A stretch of DNA of 38,304 nucleotides from Candidatus Omnitrophota bacterium (GTDB lineage Bacteria; Omnitrophota; Gorgyraeia; Gygaellales; JAHJCI01): assembly GCA_016783355.1 (NCBI GenBank), contig JADHWR010000003.1, forward strand, positions 1 to 38,304. The letters are read 5' to 3'. The position numbers and the translations under genes were made by a program. The notes beneath the pieces are model-generated. The model had not been told where the DNA came from. It made no database searches and saw nothing but the letters and a program-made list of their open reading frames with translations. Of this stretch, positions 24,801-36,800 are shown piece after piece. The stretch's first letter is position 1. The number at the start of each line of letters is the position of its first letter.

Positions 24801-27800
24801 CTGCAAAGGCTGTCGGAAAAATAATTGAGGCGCTCAATCTATTTGAAGTGGTAAAGTCTAAAAATCTCCATGCAGCCAAACTATCCATCTTAGAAGAATT
24901 CAAATATCTTCCAGAGTATAGACCAATCGCAGAAAAAGCTATATTAGATGGTCAGGTAGCAGTAGAAGGCTTCTATGCAGGGGCAGCTACAAGAATGGGT
25001 AAAGGCCCCCTATATCCTCTAGATCCCTGGGAAGTGGTTGAAAATGAGATTGAAGCAGGGAAAAATTACTCTATTCCTTCATATGCCTTAAGGGGAGTTG
25101 CCTTTGGCCCCAGACAGCTTATCCAACTAAGGATTGCCTTAGAGGAACTTGCCGCTCAGGGGAATAAGGATATACAGGGGGTGTTATTTAACTTCACTAT
25201 CATCCTGCACATCAACTCCCAGATTGAACAGATTGTCAAAGAAGACCTTATTAAACACAACTTCTATGGCTTTAATTCTGCTAATGTCATTATCGTAGTC
25301 CAGCCAATGCTGCCAGGTTGGTTCATAGACAAAGAAGGCAGAGTAAGACTAGATACAAGAAGTAAGACCTATCCCTACAACCATGGCTGGGCGAGGATGC
25401 AGCTTGGTTGGAAGAACCAAGGATATACCTTACACAGAGATGGCAAAATCAGCAGAATAAAAGAATCGCTCATCGATCGTCTTATATCGAAAGGCGTAGA
25501 GTATATGTGTCTGAACAGGATCAATGACTTAGACCGTCTCTCACTTCAAGGTGCCATTGACATTGATATGTTAGCCTTAGGCATATACCTGATAACACAG
25601 GAAGGCTTCAATCTCATTGTTGAGCTTGTTGGCAACCCCACAGGACAAAAAGGCGGCTTAGGCCTAAGGATACATAACAGGAACCAAATGCTTCTTGTAG
25701 AGGGCTTAAATGCTAATTTTCAACAGTTGCAAGATAGATTTACCTACCTGACAGAAAAAGCCAAAAAACAAGGCCTCCCAGGCCTACCCTATAATGCTAT
25801 GAGACAGATAGAGGCCATAAGAGAGACTCAAATGCCTATGCAGCAAGGCCTTCCTCTAAGTATAAGGTTAAGAGACGATAAAAGAATCTATGTAGAAGTC
25901 CCTGTGGGAGATGCCACACAGGTAAAAGGAGTAAAACCAAGAGCTGTAGTGAGGCTTAAGGATAGATTTACTCCTACTCAAACCCAGGGTGAACTCATCT
26001 ATGACTTCAAAGCCCCAAAAGATGTACCCCAGGCAGTAAAGTTTCTAGCTGAGCAGGATAGACAGCCGAGGTTTAAGGAGTTAGTTAGGGATTTAGGGTT
26101 TATAACGGTTAGCTCCAGTTCACCTTTGGAGAAAAGTGCATCAAACTTAGGAGTACAGATAGAAAGCCTTATTGAGCAAATTCATCCTCAAGATGTATCT
26201 AAACAAAAAGAACTTTTACAAGGTTTGGTTCCAGAGGAACTTAGCGGACAGTATATCTCTGGTGGCTATAGGGAAGTAGATATTAAGAGTAACGTCTTTG
26301 CATATAATACTCCTAGCATAGGAACTTTAGAATTCGCTTGGGGTAAAGTAAAAGATACATGGACAGAGACACATGAACGATGTGAATCTCAATATATAGA
26401 GGCTTTGCAGACTTTGTTTAAACGGGAAGAGTTAAGGGATAGGCTTTCTATAGAAGAGATATATTCGATAGCATTGGCTTTGAGAGAATCTTTAGTTGGT
26501 AAAGAGGTTCATCCTAAAGAGATACCTTATGGAAATCTAAAAGAGTTAAAAAATATTATAGATGAATTAACAGATAGAAAGAATTGGAGAGACTTGGTAA
26601 AATTCTTGGCTTATGCTGATTTCTCTAAATTAAAAGGCAATTACCAACAGATTAAGAATAAGAATTGGTTAGATATAATTTCTCTTCTTGAAAATGATTC
26701 AAAAGGTCTCATAGAGGGAATTCTACATAGTTCACATTATATACACATCACAGGAAATATTTACGGCATAGCTGCAGATTTAATGTTTATCCAGAAATTA
26801 TTGAAGATTGGGACCGAAAAGATAACATTAGTAGCTAAAACAAGAGGACGAGAGGATGAAGCCCTTATCAGTGATGTGGAAGCACTTCTTAGACAGGAAG
26901 AATTTGCTAGTCTTAAGCAAAAAAGAGGTGAGCGTTTTGGAATAGTAGATAGTGGTTCTTTAAGTGTAGGCACAAATCTATTCCAGGTAAATGGTAGATT
27001 TAGAGAATTGGTCCAAGAAGTTAAAGATCAAGAAGCCGTTTTGATAGCTAAGGGCGAGATGAACAATCTTACACTTAATCTATTCGATGTTGAGCATTAT
27101 CGTATTGCTTTAGCTGAAGAAAGGATTACTCGTCAGTTTACTGGTTTGTTCTGGGATGAAAATGAGCATGAGATGCCTTGGTCATTTATTGTCCGGATTC
27201 CAGCAGGAATTATGCCAGCGGCAGAATTTGATGGGCAAAGACCGGTGAGAGAGAATCTCCAACAATTCTTTAAAGCTAGAAATAAAGCTAGAAAATATTA
27301 TGAGTCACGAAATAAACATCCCGATTACAAGTCTATTAGAGCAGAAATGTTGAGGCGCGGGGGATTGACTTTTGCTGAATGTGTAAGACCAGAAACTCTA
27401 TTAGTTAGAGAAGAAGATTTAGGTGATACAAGTCATCTTACTGGCAGCCAAGTTTATCTGAAAGTGCAGGAGAAAAATCAGGAAATTGTAGCTAATATAG
27501 TCAGAGAAAAGAGTCAGGGCGGTGAATGCTATACGAGTATATATGAATTGGAGCCAAAGGAGCATCATAAAGATGCAAAACTTGAAGTTTCAGAAGCTAA
27601 GGTTCTAAGCGAGGCGAAGAGAAAACTTGATGAGAGAAAATCAGAGAAAAAATTGGTCTTAATTAATGGTATAGTATTGGATTTAGAAGAGGCTGGTTTA
27701 GGGCTTGAAATGGGAATGGCTCGAGAAGTTCCACCAGGACGATATTCAGCTCTAAAAGAAAGAGAATTAATTTTAGCTCAAACAATAGCCGATACATATT

Positions 27801-30800
27801 CTGAGACAGTCTTTACTTTTAACTTATTGTACTTCTTTACCAAGACTTTATTTGGAGAATATAATGAAGTCAGAAAAGATAGACCAGAAGAGCAATTGTC
27901 CGAATCAATGAAGAATATCTATATAGATATTTATAAAAGACCGGGTAAAGAAGAAAAAATTCCTCTTTATAATAAAACTTACATTGCCGAGGATGCATCC
28001 GGAGAGATTATTACAGGTAGAAGACGCCTGCGTGGTGGAAAGATGAACTTCTCCAATGGAAACTTATTAGAATGGACAGAAGACTACCTTGTCGATAGCC
28101 CAGAAAAGATGCCTAATAAAGATATTTTAGAGAGGGCAGAGGTTCTCGTGTATACACCAATGTGTTCTGAGTCTCAGACCGCAAAAGTTTTAGATAGAAA
28201 TGTTCGCCATAAAGGAAAATTTGACGAACCCAAGGATAAATACAAAGAATATAATTTAGCAATTGGCAAAGATAGATACAATTTAATAATTGTTAATAAT
28301 CAGATTACTACGATTAAACGTGGGGATGTGCTTATGCCTTGCGTTGGGATAGTGATTTCTCTAAACAAAGATAAATTTGAGGAGATATTTGGGCAGATAA
28401 CCGAGAAAGACAGGGAATCTGAGGACAGAGTAGTGTTTAAATTAAAAGAAGATATATCTTACAGGTTTGAACTCCAGCCGCCTAAAGAATACACCAAAGA
28501 ATATTGGGAGAGTTTAAGTTGGTTAATGGGCGGAGGGACACTTTTGGTGTATCAAGGAAGGAATTTAGTTGCTACCAGAGCCCAACAGCGCGATGCCTTT
28601 ACGCTTGAAGGCTGGTTTAAGAAATTATCCACTCAGACTCAAGAGACGCAGCTTCAGGATTGGTTAAGGGGGCCACGAATGATTATTGGTATGACTAAAG
28701 ATGGCAGATTCTTTATGTTTACCTTTGATGGCAGATCGGATAGTGTTGGTGCAACCTTTGCTGAGGCAATTGCCATAATCTATGAGAAAGTTGGTGAGAA
28801 TAATATCGAATGGGCGATAAACTTAGATGGAGGTTCATCCGTAGGTTTAAGTGTAATTGATGAAGGTAAAGCGTACACAGTAAATCTGTCTGCTATTGGT
28901 CCGGATAACTGGATTGGTCAGATTAGACCCATCAATACATTTGGTATGCTAGTTAGAAAAGAAGGACAAGAAGGCAGTTCTTCTAGTCCAGTCCGTTCCA
29001 AGTCGGCAAAGCCTTTAACTCAACAGCAAGTTGCCGAAGACATCGGAAAGAAGGAACCCCAGATTAGAGATTTAACCGAAGCTGAATATGTAAGTGTACG
29101 TAAAGCTGCTAAAGAGGTAAAACAGTTCTTGCAACAGACGGACAGAACCACCTGGATACCCAAATTAGAAGAGCTCTTGGCAGAGGAAGGAAAATTAAGA
29201 GCTGGGCCATTTAAGAGCTTCTTTGCTGCTATCTATCAAGGTATCCTTTATCTCTATTATAGTATAGATGAAACTACCAAAACTGAAGCCCTCCACGATA
29301 ATGACCCCCTCCAGCTAGGGCTTACCCTCTTACATGAAACTGTTGCCTTGGCCTTTAGCTCTCACCAGCAAAACCTTACCATTGAAGAAGAGTATGTTTT
29401 TACCATGATCCACTCTGAGGGTATCTATGAATTAAGAAGGCTGGCTGAGAGTATAAGAAAGCTCTTAATTGAGAGAAAATCAAAGGCCCATAAGATAACC
29501 TATCTCGATATCCTAAAACAAGTATTTAAACCCACTCCATCAGCCCCGGCCAAGAAGGCACTTGAGGATATTCTCTCCCGCACTGTTGAGATCTTCAATC
29601 TCTTTGAGAAAGTTAAAGCTAAGCGTCTTAATGCTGCCAAACTTAGTGTTCTTGAAGAAGTGCAAGAGACCAACACCACAATATACGAGAGGTATTTCTT
29701 AGAGACGATTTATTCTGTTGTCGAAGGCCTGATTGCTGCTGAGTGCTTCTTTGCAGGAGCGGCAACCCGTATGAAGAAAGGCCCCCTCTATGGCCTTGAT
29801 CCTTGGGAGGTAGTCATTGAGGTAGTTAATGGTATTGCAGAAGTGAGTGAAGAGATTAGAATTAGGATCGTCCTTTCTCTCGCCAGGTATGATAGAGAGT
29901 TGCGCGATAAACTGAGAGTAAAATCAGGGCCATCAGGAGTTGCTCTTTACGGTAATCCGGGGACACAATACTTAATTCCGCAAGATACTGCCGCTTCACC
30001 GGTGGGTAGAAAAAATGACTCTGACCCCATTTCCCCCTATTTTAATATAATACTAGGTGAAGTTCACAGGTTGGATCCAAGGGCTTACGGTCCACAAGGA
30101 AAAGGATTCATCGTTTATGTGAAAATTCCACAGGAGATTAGGGAAGTTTATAAAGAGCTAGAGAATGTTTCTAATTTCCACACACCAAATTCCAGCAGTC
30201 CTATTTCTATCTTCAGCCGCGTTGCTTCAAGCCCTGCAGAAGTGGTTGTTATTAGGCCTAAAGAATTAACTCAGTTAGCAGGTTTGTATCAAGCTAAACT
30301 CAGGCAAGTCTCCGGCTTTGATGCTCACGGTGTCAACGCATCGGCGGTTTCCAGCTCTCCAATCAAGATAACCCCTTCTCTTGAGAGTTTCACCCAAAAA
30401 CTATCCCTTGGCATATTCGACCTCATTCATGCCAAGAGCCTACTTTGTAAGTTCGCCGCCCTGCTTAAAAAAACAGACGAAGAAAAGGTTAAAGGACAAC
30501 TAATTATCGGAAAGACATTCCTGCCTTCAGCCCTGCTTACCGAAGAGGAACGTAATACTCAATTAGGCCAGAAAGACTATACTGAAATTGTCTCTGATAC
30601 CGCTAATTTAAAAGCGGCAAAGCAGATAGTTATAACCTTTAATCCCATGGATGGAGGCTTAGGCACTAGCGTTGAAAGAAAAACTTATCTTAAGAATGTG
30701 GCCGGAATAAATAAGCTGGGAGCAAAGGCAACTGATTTATTCTTTAGGGTAAAAGCCGAAGGAAAAGACTCTTTGGGTAACCGGATAGAATACGATGAGC

Positions 30801-33800
30801 TCATCTCCATCGCTGAAATCAAGCTTCTGCGGGTGATAAAAGATGCTTCTCAATACGGAGCTGCTTACTTCCAACCTCTGGTTAATAAAGATTCAGCACC
30901 GTCTTATATAAAGCTGTTAAATAGTATCTACTTTGACGATAGAATCGGCGATACCATAATCTATAAAAAAACTTATCTACAGGTTATGCAGGAGAAAGGC
31001 ATAAAACTTTATAAAAACGACGAATTGCTCTATCAGGCGGACTTACCTATTATTGATATCGGGAAAACCACTAAAAATCAATTATTTTTAACCGACAAAT
31101 TCACCGCGCCCGGGGGCCATGGGCAGTGGGGAGTAAGGCTTCTCTATGAAGCGCTTAACTTTGTCCAAACCGATAATAAAATTTACATCAGGGCCTTCTA
31201 TAACGGAGACGGTATAGCTAACTTCCCTGATAATGCAATTTTAGGCTGGATGGCCAGAAACAGAGTGCCAATCGTAATGATATCTACTACCAAGACAGGA
31301 ATAGATAAAAAAGGCGGACAAATCGGTATCCAGATATTGGAGGATAACTCAACCAGGGTCCAGATGCTCGAACTTGCCCAGGCAAAGAAGCCCGGAAAAG
31401 TTCACGAAGACCTATTTGCCGCAATCGGCCTCCAAGGAAAAGAGAGCGTTGAAGGAACTAAAGACGGAAAGCCTCACACTTACACCAACGAACCAGGCGC
31501 CCAGGCTTTCAACACCAATATCGCCCTTATCAACTATACCGTGCTGGCACCTATGTTACAGGAACTCTCTGGACTGAAAAATATCGAGTATGAGGAAGGG
31601 ACTCCCTTGTCCGGAAAAGAACTCATCGAGCGAATCATTACCCCTGATTTAATCGAAAACGAAAAAGAAAAGTCTGATGGAAAGAAATACACCCAGATTG
31701 AAGGCGCAATCGGCTCAGCCCTGCTTAATTTAAATGCCTTCTTTGCAACTTCAAAAGACCCAAGAGTAAAAGCGATATTACCTAGGGGAGAAAAGCTCTT
31801 AAGAGTAGTAAACGTCAGCGCTGCAAAAAGAACTAAATTCTTTACTCCGGTCAAGAACGCGTTTGATTATGTTTTGCAGGCTTACTCAGACTTTTACTGT
31901 CTTGATAATAACAAATGGACCCTTTGTAATGCAGAAGAAGGAAGAATACCCCCGGCAATTAAACTTGTTGCGTATAAGCGGGACGAACATAACGCTATTA
32001 TTCCCGATGAAGAGGGCAACCTCCAGGATGATAAGTTTTACGGGGACGTCCAAAACTGCATAGACTGCTTCAAGGGAATATCCACCAAGGAACTTAAATC
32101 CCTTACTATAAAGGGAAGAGTCGCTTTAAAAGGAGTAATCCTTAAAGGAGAGGTAATAATCACCAGCGAATATACCTATCCTGAAGTATTTGACCTCAAC
32201 AGCACAGAAGCAAAAAAAGCATTGGGGCAGGAAAGAACCCAACCGTTGGTTTTGGAGGATGTGGAGATCGTAATCAATGAAGAAGGAATAAGATGTAATA
32301 GCGTATTAACTAGGCTTGTTCGCAGCGCAAGCTCGCCGGTTAGGGAATCCTTTGGCACCAAAACTATCGGTATAGTCAATGAAAATTTGAGAAGAGCATT
32401 GAATAGTGGCGATTTACTGGTTGAGGTAACACAGGAGGCCTTTTTGCCTGAGATAGAGGATTCAATATCTCAACAGTCCCTGGCCAGCGGAGGTTTGGGT
32501 TTCCTTTCGGGCGAAACGTGTGGCGGATACGGACAGCTTGGCGTTGATACTGTTGGGTTGATGCCTTTCTATGCTCATTACAAGGATATAGATGGTAATT
32601 GGCATCGGGTTAATTGGAATCAGGCAAAAGAAGTTAAACCTTTGCTTGTGCAAAAAGGCAATAACCTTCAGGAACAATTGAAGATCGATATAGAGTTCAA
32701 TCATCAGAATTATCCGGTTTTATTCTATATTGTAAATAGAGACGGGACACCGGTATTGGGTATCTATCAACCCGATATATTCAATGTCCTGTATCCTGAT
32801 GAGCCTCAGAGGGTTATCCAGTATGCATTCATAGGCAAAGTTTTTGTAGAGTTATTCAATACTCTTGGCGTTGCCCCGAGTATTTTAAGGCTGAATGAGC
32901 CCCAGCTATTATTTGTGGAGGTGGCGCGGCAAAATGACATTGCTTATTTTAGTAAAATAGGCGGCCAGAGCATCCATAAAGAAACAAAATTGGTTCTGAC
33001 CACGCACACCCCTGAGGCAGCTGCCTTACCGGTGTATGATAATATAGAATGGTTAAAACTTCATATTGGCTCCGAGATGGTTCCTGATTGGATTATCTGT
33101 GACGGCAGAGTAGATATGGCAAGAAGACTAACTGAGCAGGTTGAGGTTATCAACGCTGTATCAGCAGAGCACAAAAAGGTAACCAGATTAGTTATTCTGC
33201 CGAAATACGCTTATAAGACCACGGGCATTCTTAATGGTTCTGACCCCAAAATATGGAAGAGCGGAAGGCTAAAGCATATTGAAGAATTGCACAAATCCCG
33301 GCAAACAGAAATAACCGGAGAAGAGCTCTTTTCTGCCGGGGAGTCTATAAAACCGGAGTTAAACGAATATCTTAAAAAAAGATTAGGCTTTGGCTTCACA
33401 GATTTAAATAGGCCTTTGGCCGCCCTCATCCGGCGCCTGGTGGCTTATAAAGAGCAAAGGATACTTTTTGGGATTATTCACTGGATTTGCGGTGACAGAG
33501 GTAAGCAATATGATACGCCATGGGGGAGAAGGCCCGGTTTAGAGATGAATCTTTTAGTAGGGGGTGTGGCAAGAGATGGATTAGGAAAAGAATGGGTAAA
33601 AGAGTTTAAGAGGATTATGTATGAACCGGAGCTGAAAGGCAAGTTTATCTTTATTGACGGCTCAGGGACAGAAATTATGAAGTTAGCCACTCAGGCCTGC
33701 GATGCCTGGATTAGTATGCCGCGCTCAACCAGAGAAGCCTGTGGAACTTCTGATCAGAGGGCGGCATTTAACGGCCACCCTAACATTGCTACAGCTACAG

Positions 33801-36800
33801 GCGGGCCGTTGAAATATATATCCCACAAGATTAATGGATGGCTTATGGATGTCTTTAAAGGGAGCAGGTATTCATTTGAAGATGTAGTTAGATTAATGCA
33901 ATTACCGGATTCTTACCCTGAGAAAGAAGAAATTGTTGAGTTCTACAGAAAGAGGGCTCAGGAATTGCTTGGTGAATGTCTGCAGGAGGCAAGCCGGCTC
34001 TATTATGCCTATAGAGAACAGAGCGATACCAAATGGCTGGATATGATGAAGGCCTCTTATGAGCTCTCGCATCAAAAGGTATCTATTGTGCGTATGGTAA
34101 AAGATTACCGGCGGCTGTTTGAATTCGCAAGGCGCAATGGTGGCATATCCAAAGTGCATAACTTAAAAGTTAACCCTGTTAGCAGAGATTCTTATGAAGT
34201 CAGTGTGGATATAGAGACCAGTGATTTAAAGATTGATGAGTTGTTGATTCAGTTACAGTACGGAAAATATGACGGCACTTTCTGGCAAACTCTAAATATG
34301 GATTTATTACCTCTTGAATTTGGCCGTTTATATAGGGCTAAAACAACACTGCAGCTGCCGCCGGGAGACTATGGTATTACTGCAAGGGCAAATGCCGCCG
34401 GGATGCAGGATATTGACCCTGAATTGGAAATTTACCACTGGGCTAATAGTTTTGGCCAGGATGTAAGAATTCATGTTTCTTCTTCCCCGATTTTCGATCC
34501 GGTTAAGGTAAAAGATACACAGAAGATTTTAAGTAAGAGATACAGCGAGCTTTATCTTTACGAAAGAGAAGTTATGGAAAATATTGCATTGTTAGCTGAG
34601 GAAATAAAGGAACAAAACAAGCGGTTGATCTTTATCAATGCGACAGCTTGCGGCAGGGGTGTTGCCGAGATTCTCCATAATCTTGTTCCTTTCTATAGGG
34701 AATTCGGCATTGAGGCCGATTGGTATGTATTAAAGACAGTTGCTGCCTACGATTATTATGACGACCAGCATAATAAGATGAACCGTTTTTACGATATTAC
34801 TAAAAAAGTCCATAATCTTATTCAGGGCAAGAGGGATACAGTAAGTGACGAAGAAAGAGAAATTTTCAATAAGACAACAGCGCATAATGCTAAGATTATA
34901 CGCTGTGTTTTAAGTGATCCTCGCAATATATTCTTTATTGAGGATGCTCAACCTTCGGGCTTGATTCCTTTTATACGCAGAATGAATCCGCAAGCGAGGA
35001 TAGTTTTCCGGCTGCATATAGATGCATGCGGACTTATTAATTTTTCCTCTACAAGAGGAGAACTTCAGTTTCTTCTAGATTACTGGAAGCAGGCAGATGC
35101 AATAATCAATCATATCTCTGAATTTGCTCCTTTAGTAGAATACTTGGATATACCGAGATTAAGTATGCCTCCGGCAATTGATCTGTTCAATGATAAGAAT
35201 AGACTTATATCTGATGAAGAAACAGGAGAATTTTTAGATAAAATAGTTGACATTAATGGTAAGCCTCTTAATTTGGATAAACCTTTTATACTGTGTGTAT
35301 CCCGTTTTGATCCCTGGAAAGGGCAATTAGTTTTAGTGGATGCGTTTGAATTGATACAGGATAAAGTAGATGCCGATTTATTGTTGGTGGGTAATTTTGC
35401 CGATGATGATCCCGAAGGAAGTGTTTATTATGAGAAGATTGTTGAAAAAACGAAACATAATCCGAGAATACATATAGGAAGTTACCTGCAGGATAACGAT
35501 AGAATTATTAATTTTTTACAGAGGAAAGCAGTTGTTGCTGTTCAAGTTTCACTGCGGGAAGGCTTTGGTTTAGTAGTGGCAGAAGCTTTAACCAAAGGTA
35601 CGGTAAGCATTGTTTCTTCTGCCGGAGGGCTTAAAGAACAGGTGATCGATGGTTTAAATGGATTTGTTGTAAGCCCTGAAGATACAAATGAACTTGCCGT
35701 AAAAATCATGGAAGTTATTAATTCTTCCGAAGAGAAATATCGGCAAATGGGAAGGTATGCAAGGTTAATCGTAAGAGAGAAGTTTGCCTTAACGAGCCTT
35801 GCCATCCATAGGCTGGCGTTGAGCTTGGTGGATTTAGAGCATTTAGATAATAGAGAAGTTGTAGCGGTTGGGAATGTTACTCAAAAAGTTGTTGCTGGAA
35901 TCAGAAAGCAGCCTTTACTTAATCTTGTATTTGAAAGAGGCCAGGCAATAGAGCAGCCGGACTTATTTAATCGGCTGACTGCTTATATCTGCAGTCGCAC
36001 AGATTTATCTCGTGAAGAAATAGGAAGAGCAATGGGCATAATCAATGTATATACGGTTAAACAGGGTAGTTTAACATGGGGGATTAAAGTAGTTCCTACT
36101 GTATATGGCAAAGGTTACGATTCTTCTGCGGCTAAAATCTATATTGCTGAAGAAGATTTCATGAGAGCCTTAAGTGATGCAGAATATAGAGAAAATCTGT
36201 TTGATATGATAGTAAACTATATGGTTCAAATAATAGAAGAAAGAAGCGAAAGGGAATTCTGTTATGGTGTAGTTGAGGAGAAAATATTTTCGGCATTGCG
36301 CTTGTTGAAAAACCAACGGCAAATTATCGGTTTCAGTGAAATTCCATATTCCAGCAGCCCGATGAATCAGTCTATCCGTTCCAATTCACCTGTGCGTAAT
36401 AAGCTACCTACTCGAAAAATAGAAATTTCTCCTTTTCTGGTCTCTAATGCTGAATTCAAGATTATTGAATTGGAAGAGCAAATTGCTGCTTCAGATATAA
36501 CTATGCAAGATAACGAAGATTTTAGAGCATGTTTTGAGCAACATATAAATAATTTAGAAGAAGAAATAAAGCAGTTTCAAGAGACAATATATCCTTTTAA
36601 AGTTGATCCAGTAGTTGCTTATTCAACCGATTATCTTAGAAATAGGATTAAACAGCTATATCGCGATATCCTTCGAACAAAAAAACGGATAGATAATCTC
36701 AGATTCCATAATGAAAAAAAATGGCTGTTGTCAAAGTGGCAGAGGCATCTGGAGATGCTGGAAGAAGAATTTTCTAAAGCACAGTTTAATCTTCTCAGTT

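Noticed and set aside
31374-32063. + frame 3 ORFs 31374..31577 and 31863..32063 (and 4596..4808, 7830..8162, 24096..24308)
   Set aside because: Off-frame overlaps inside the giant CDS; no domain similarity, and the overlapping frame 2 encodes e.g. the UDPGP B module.
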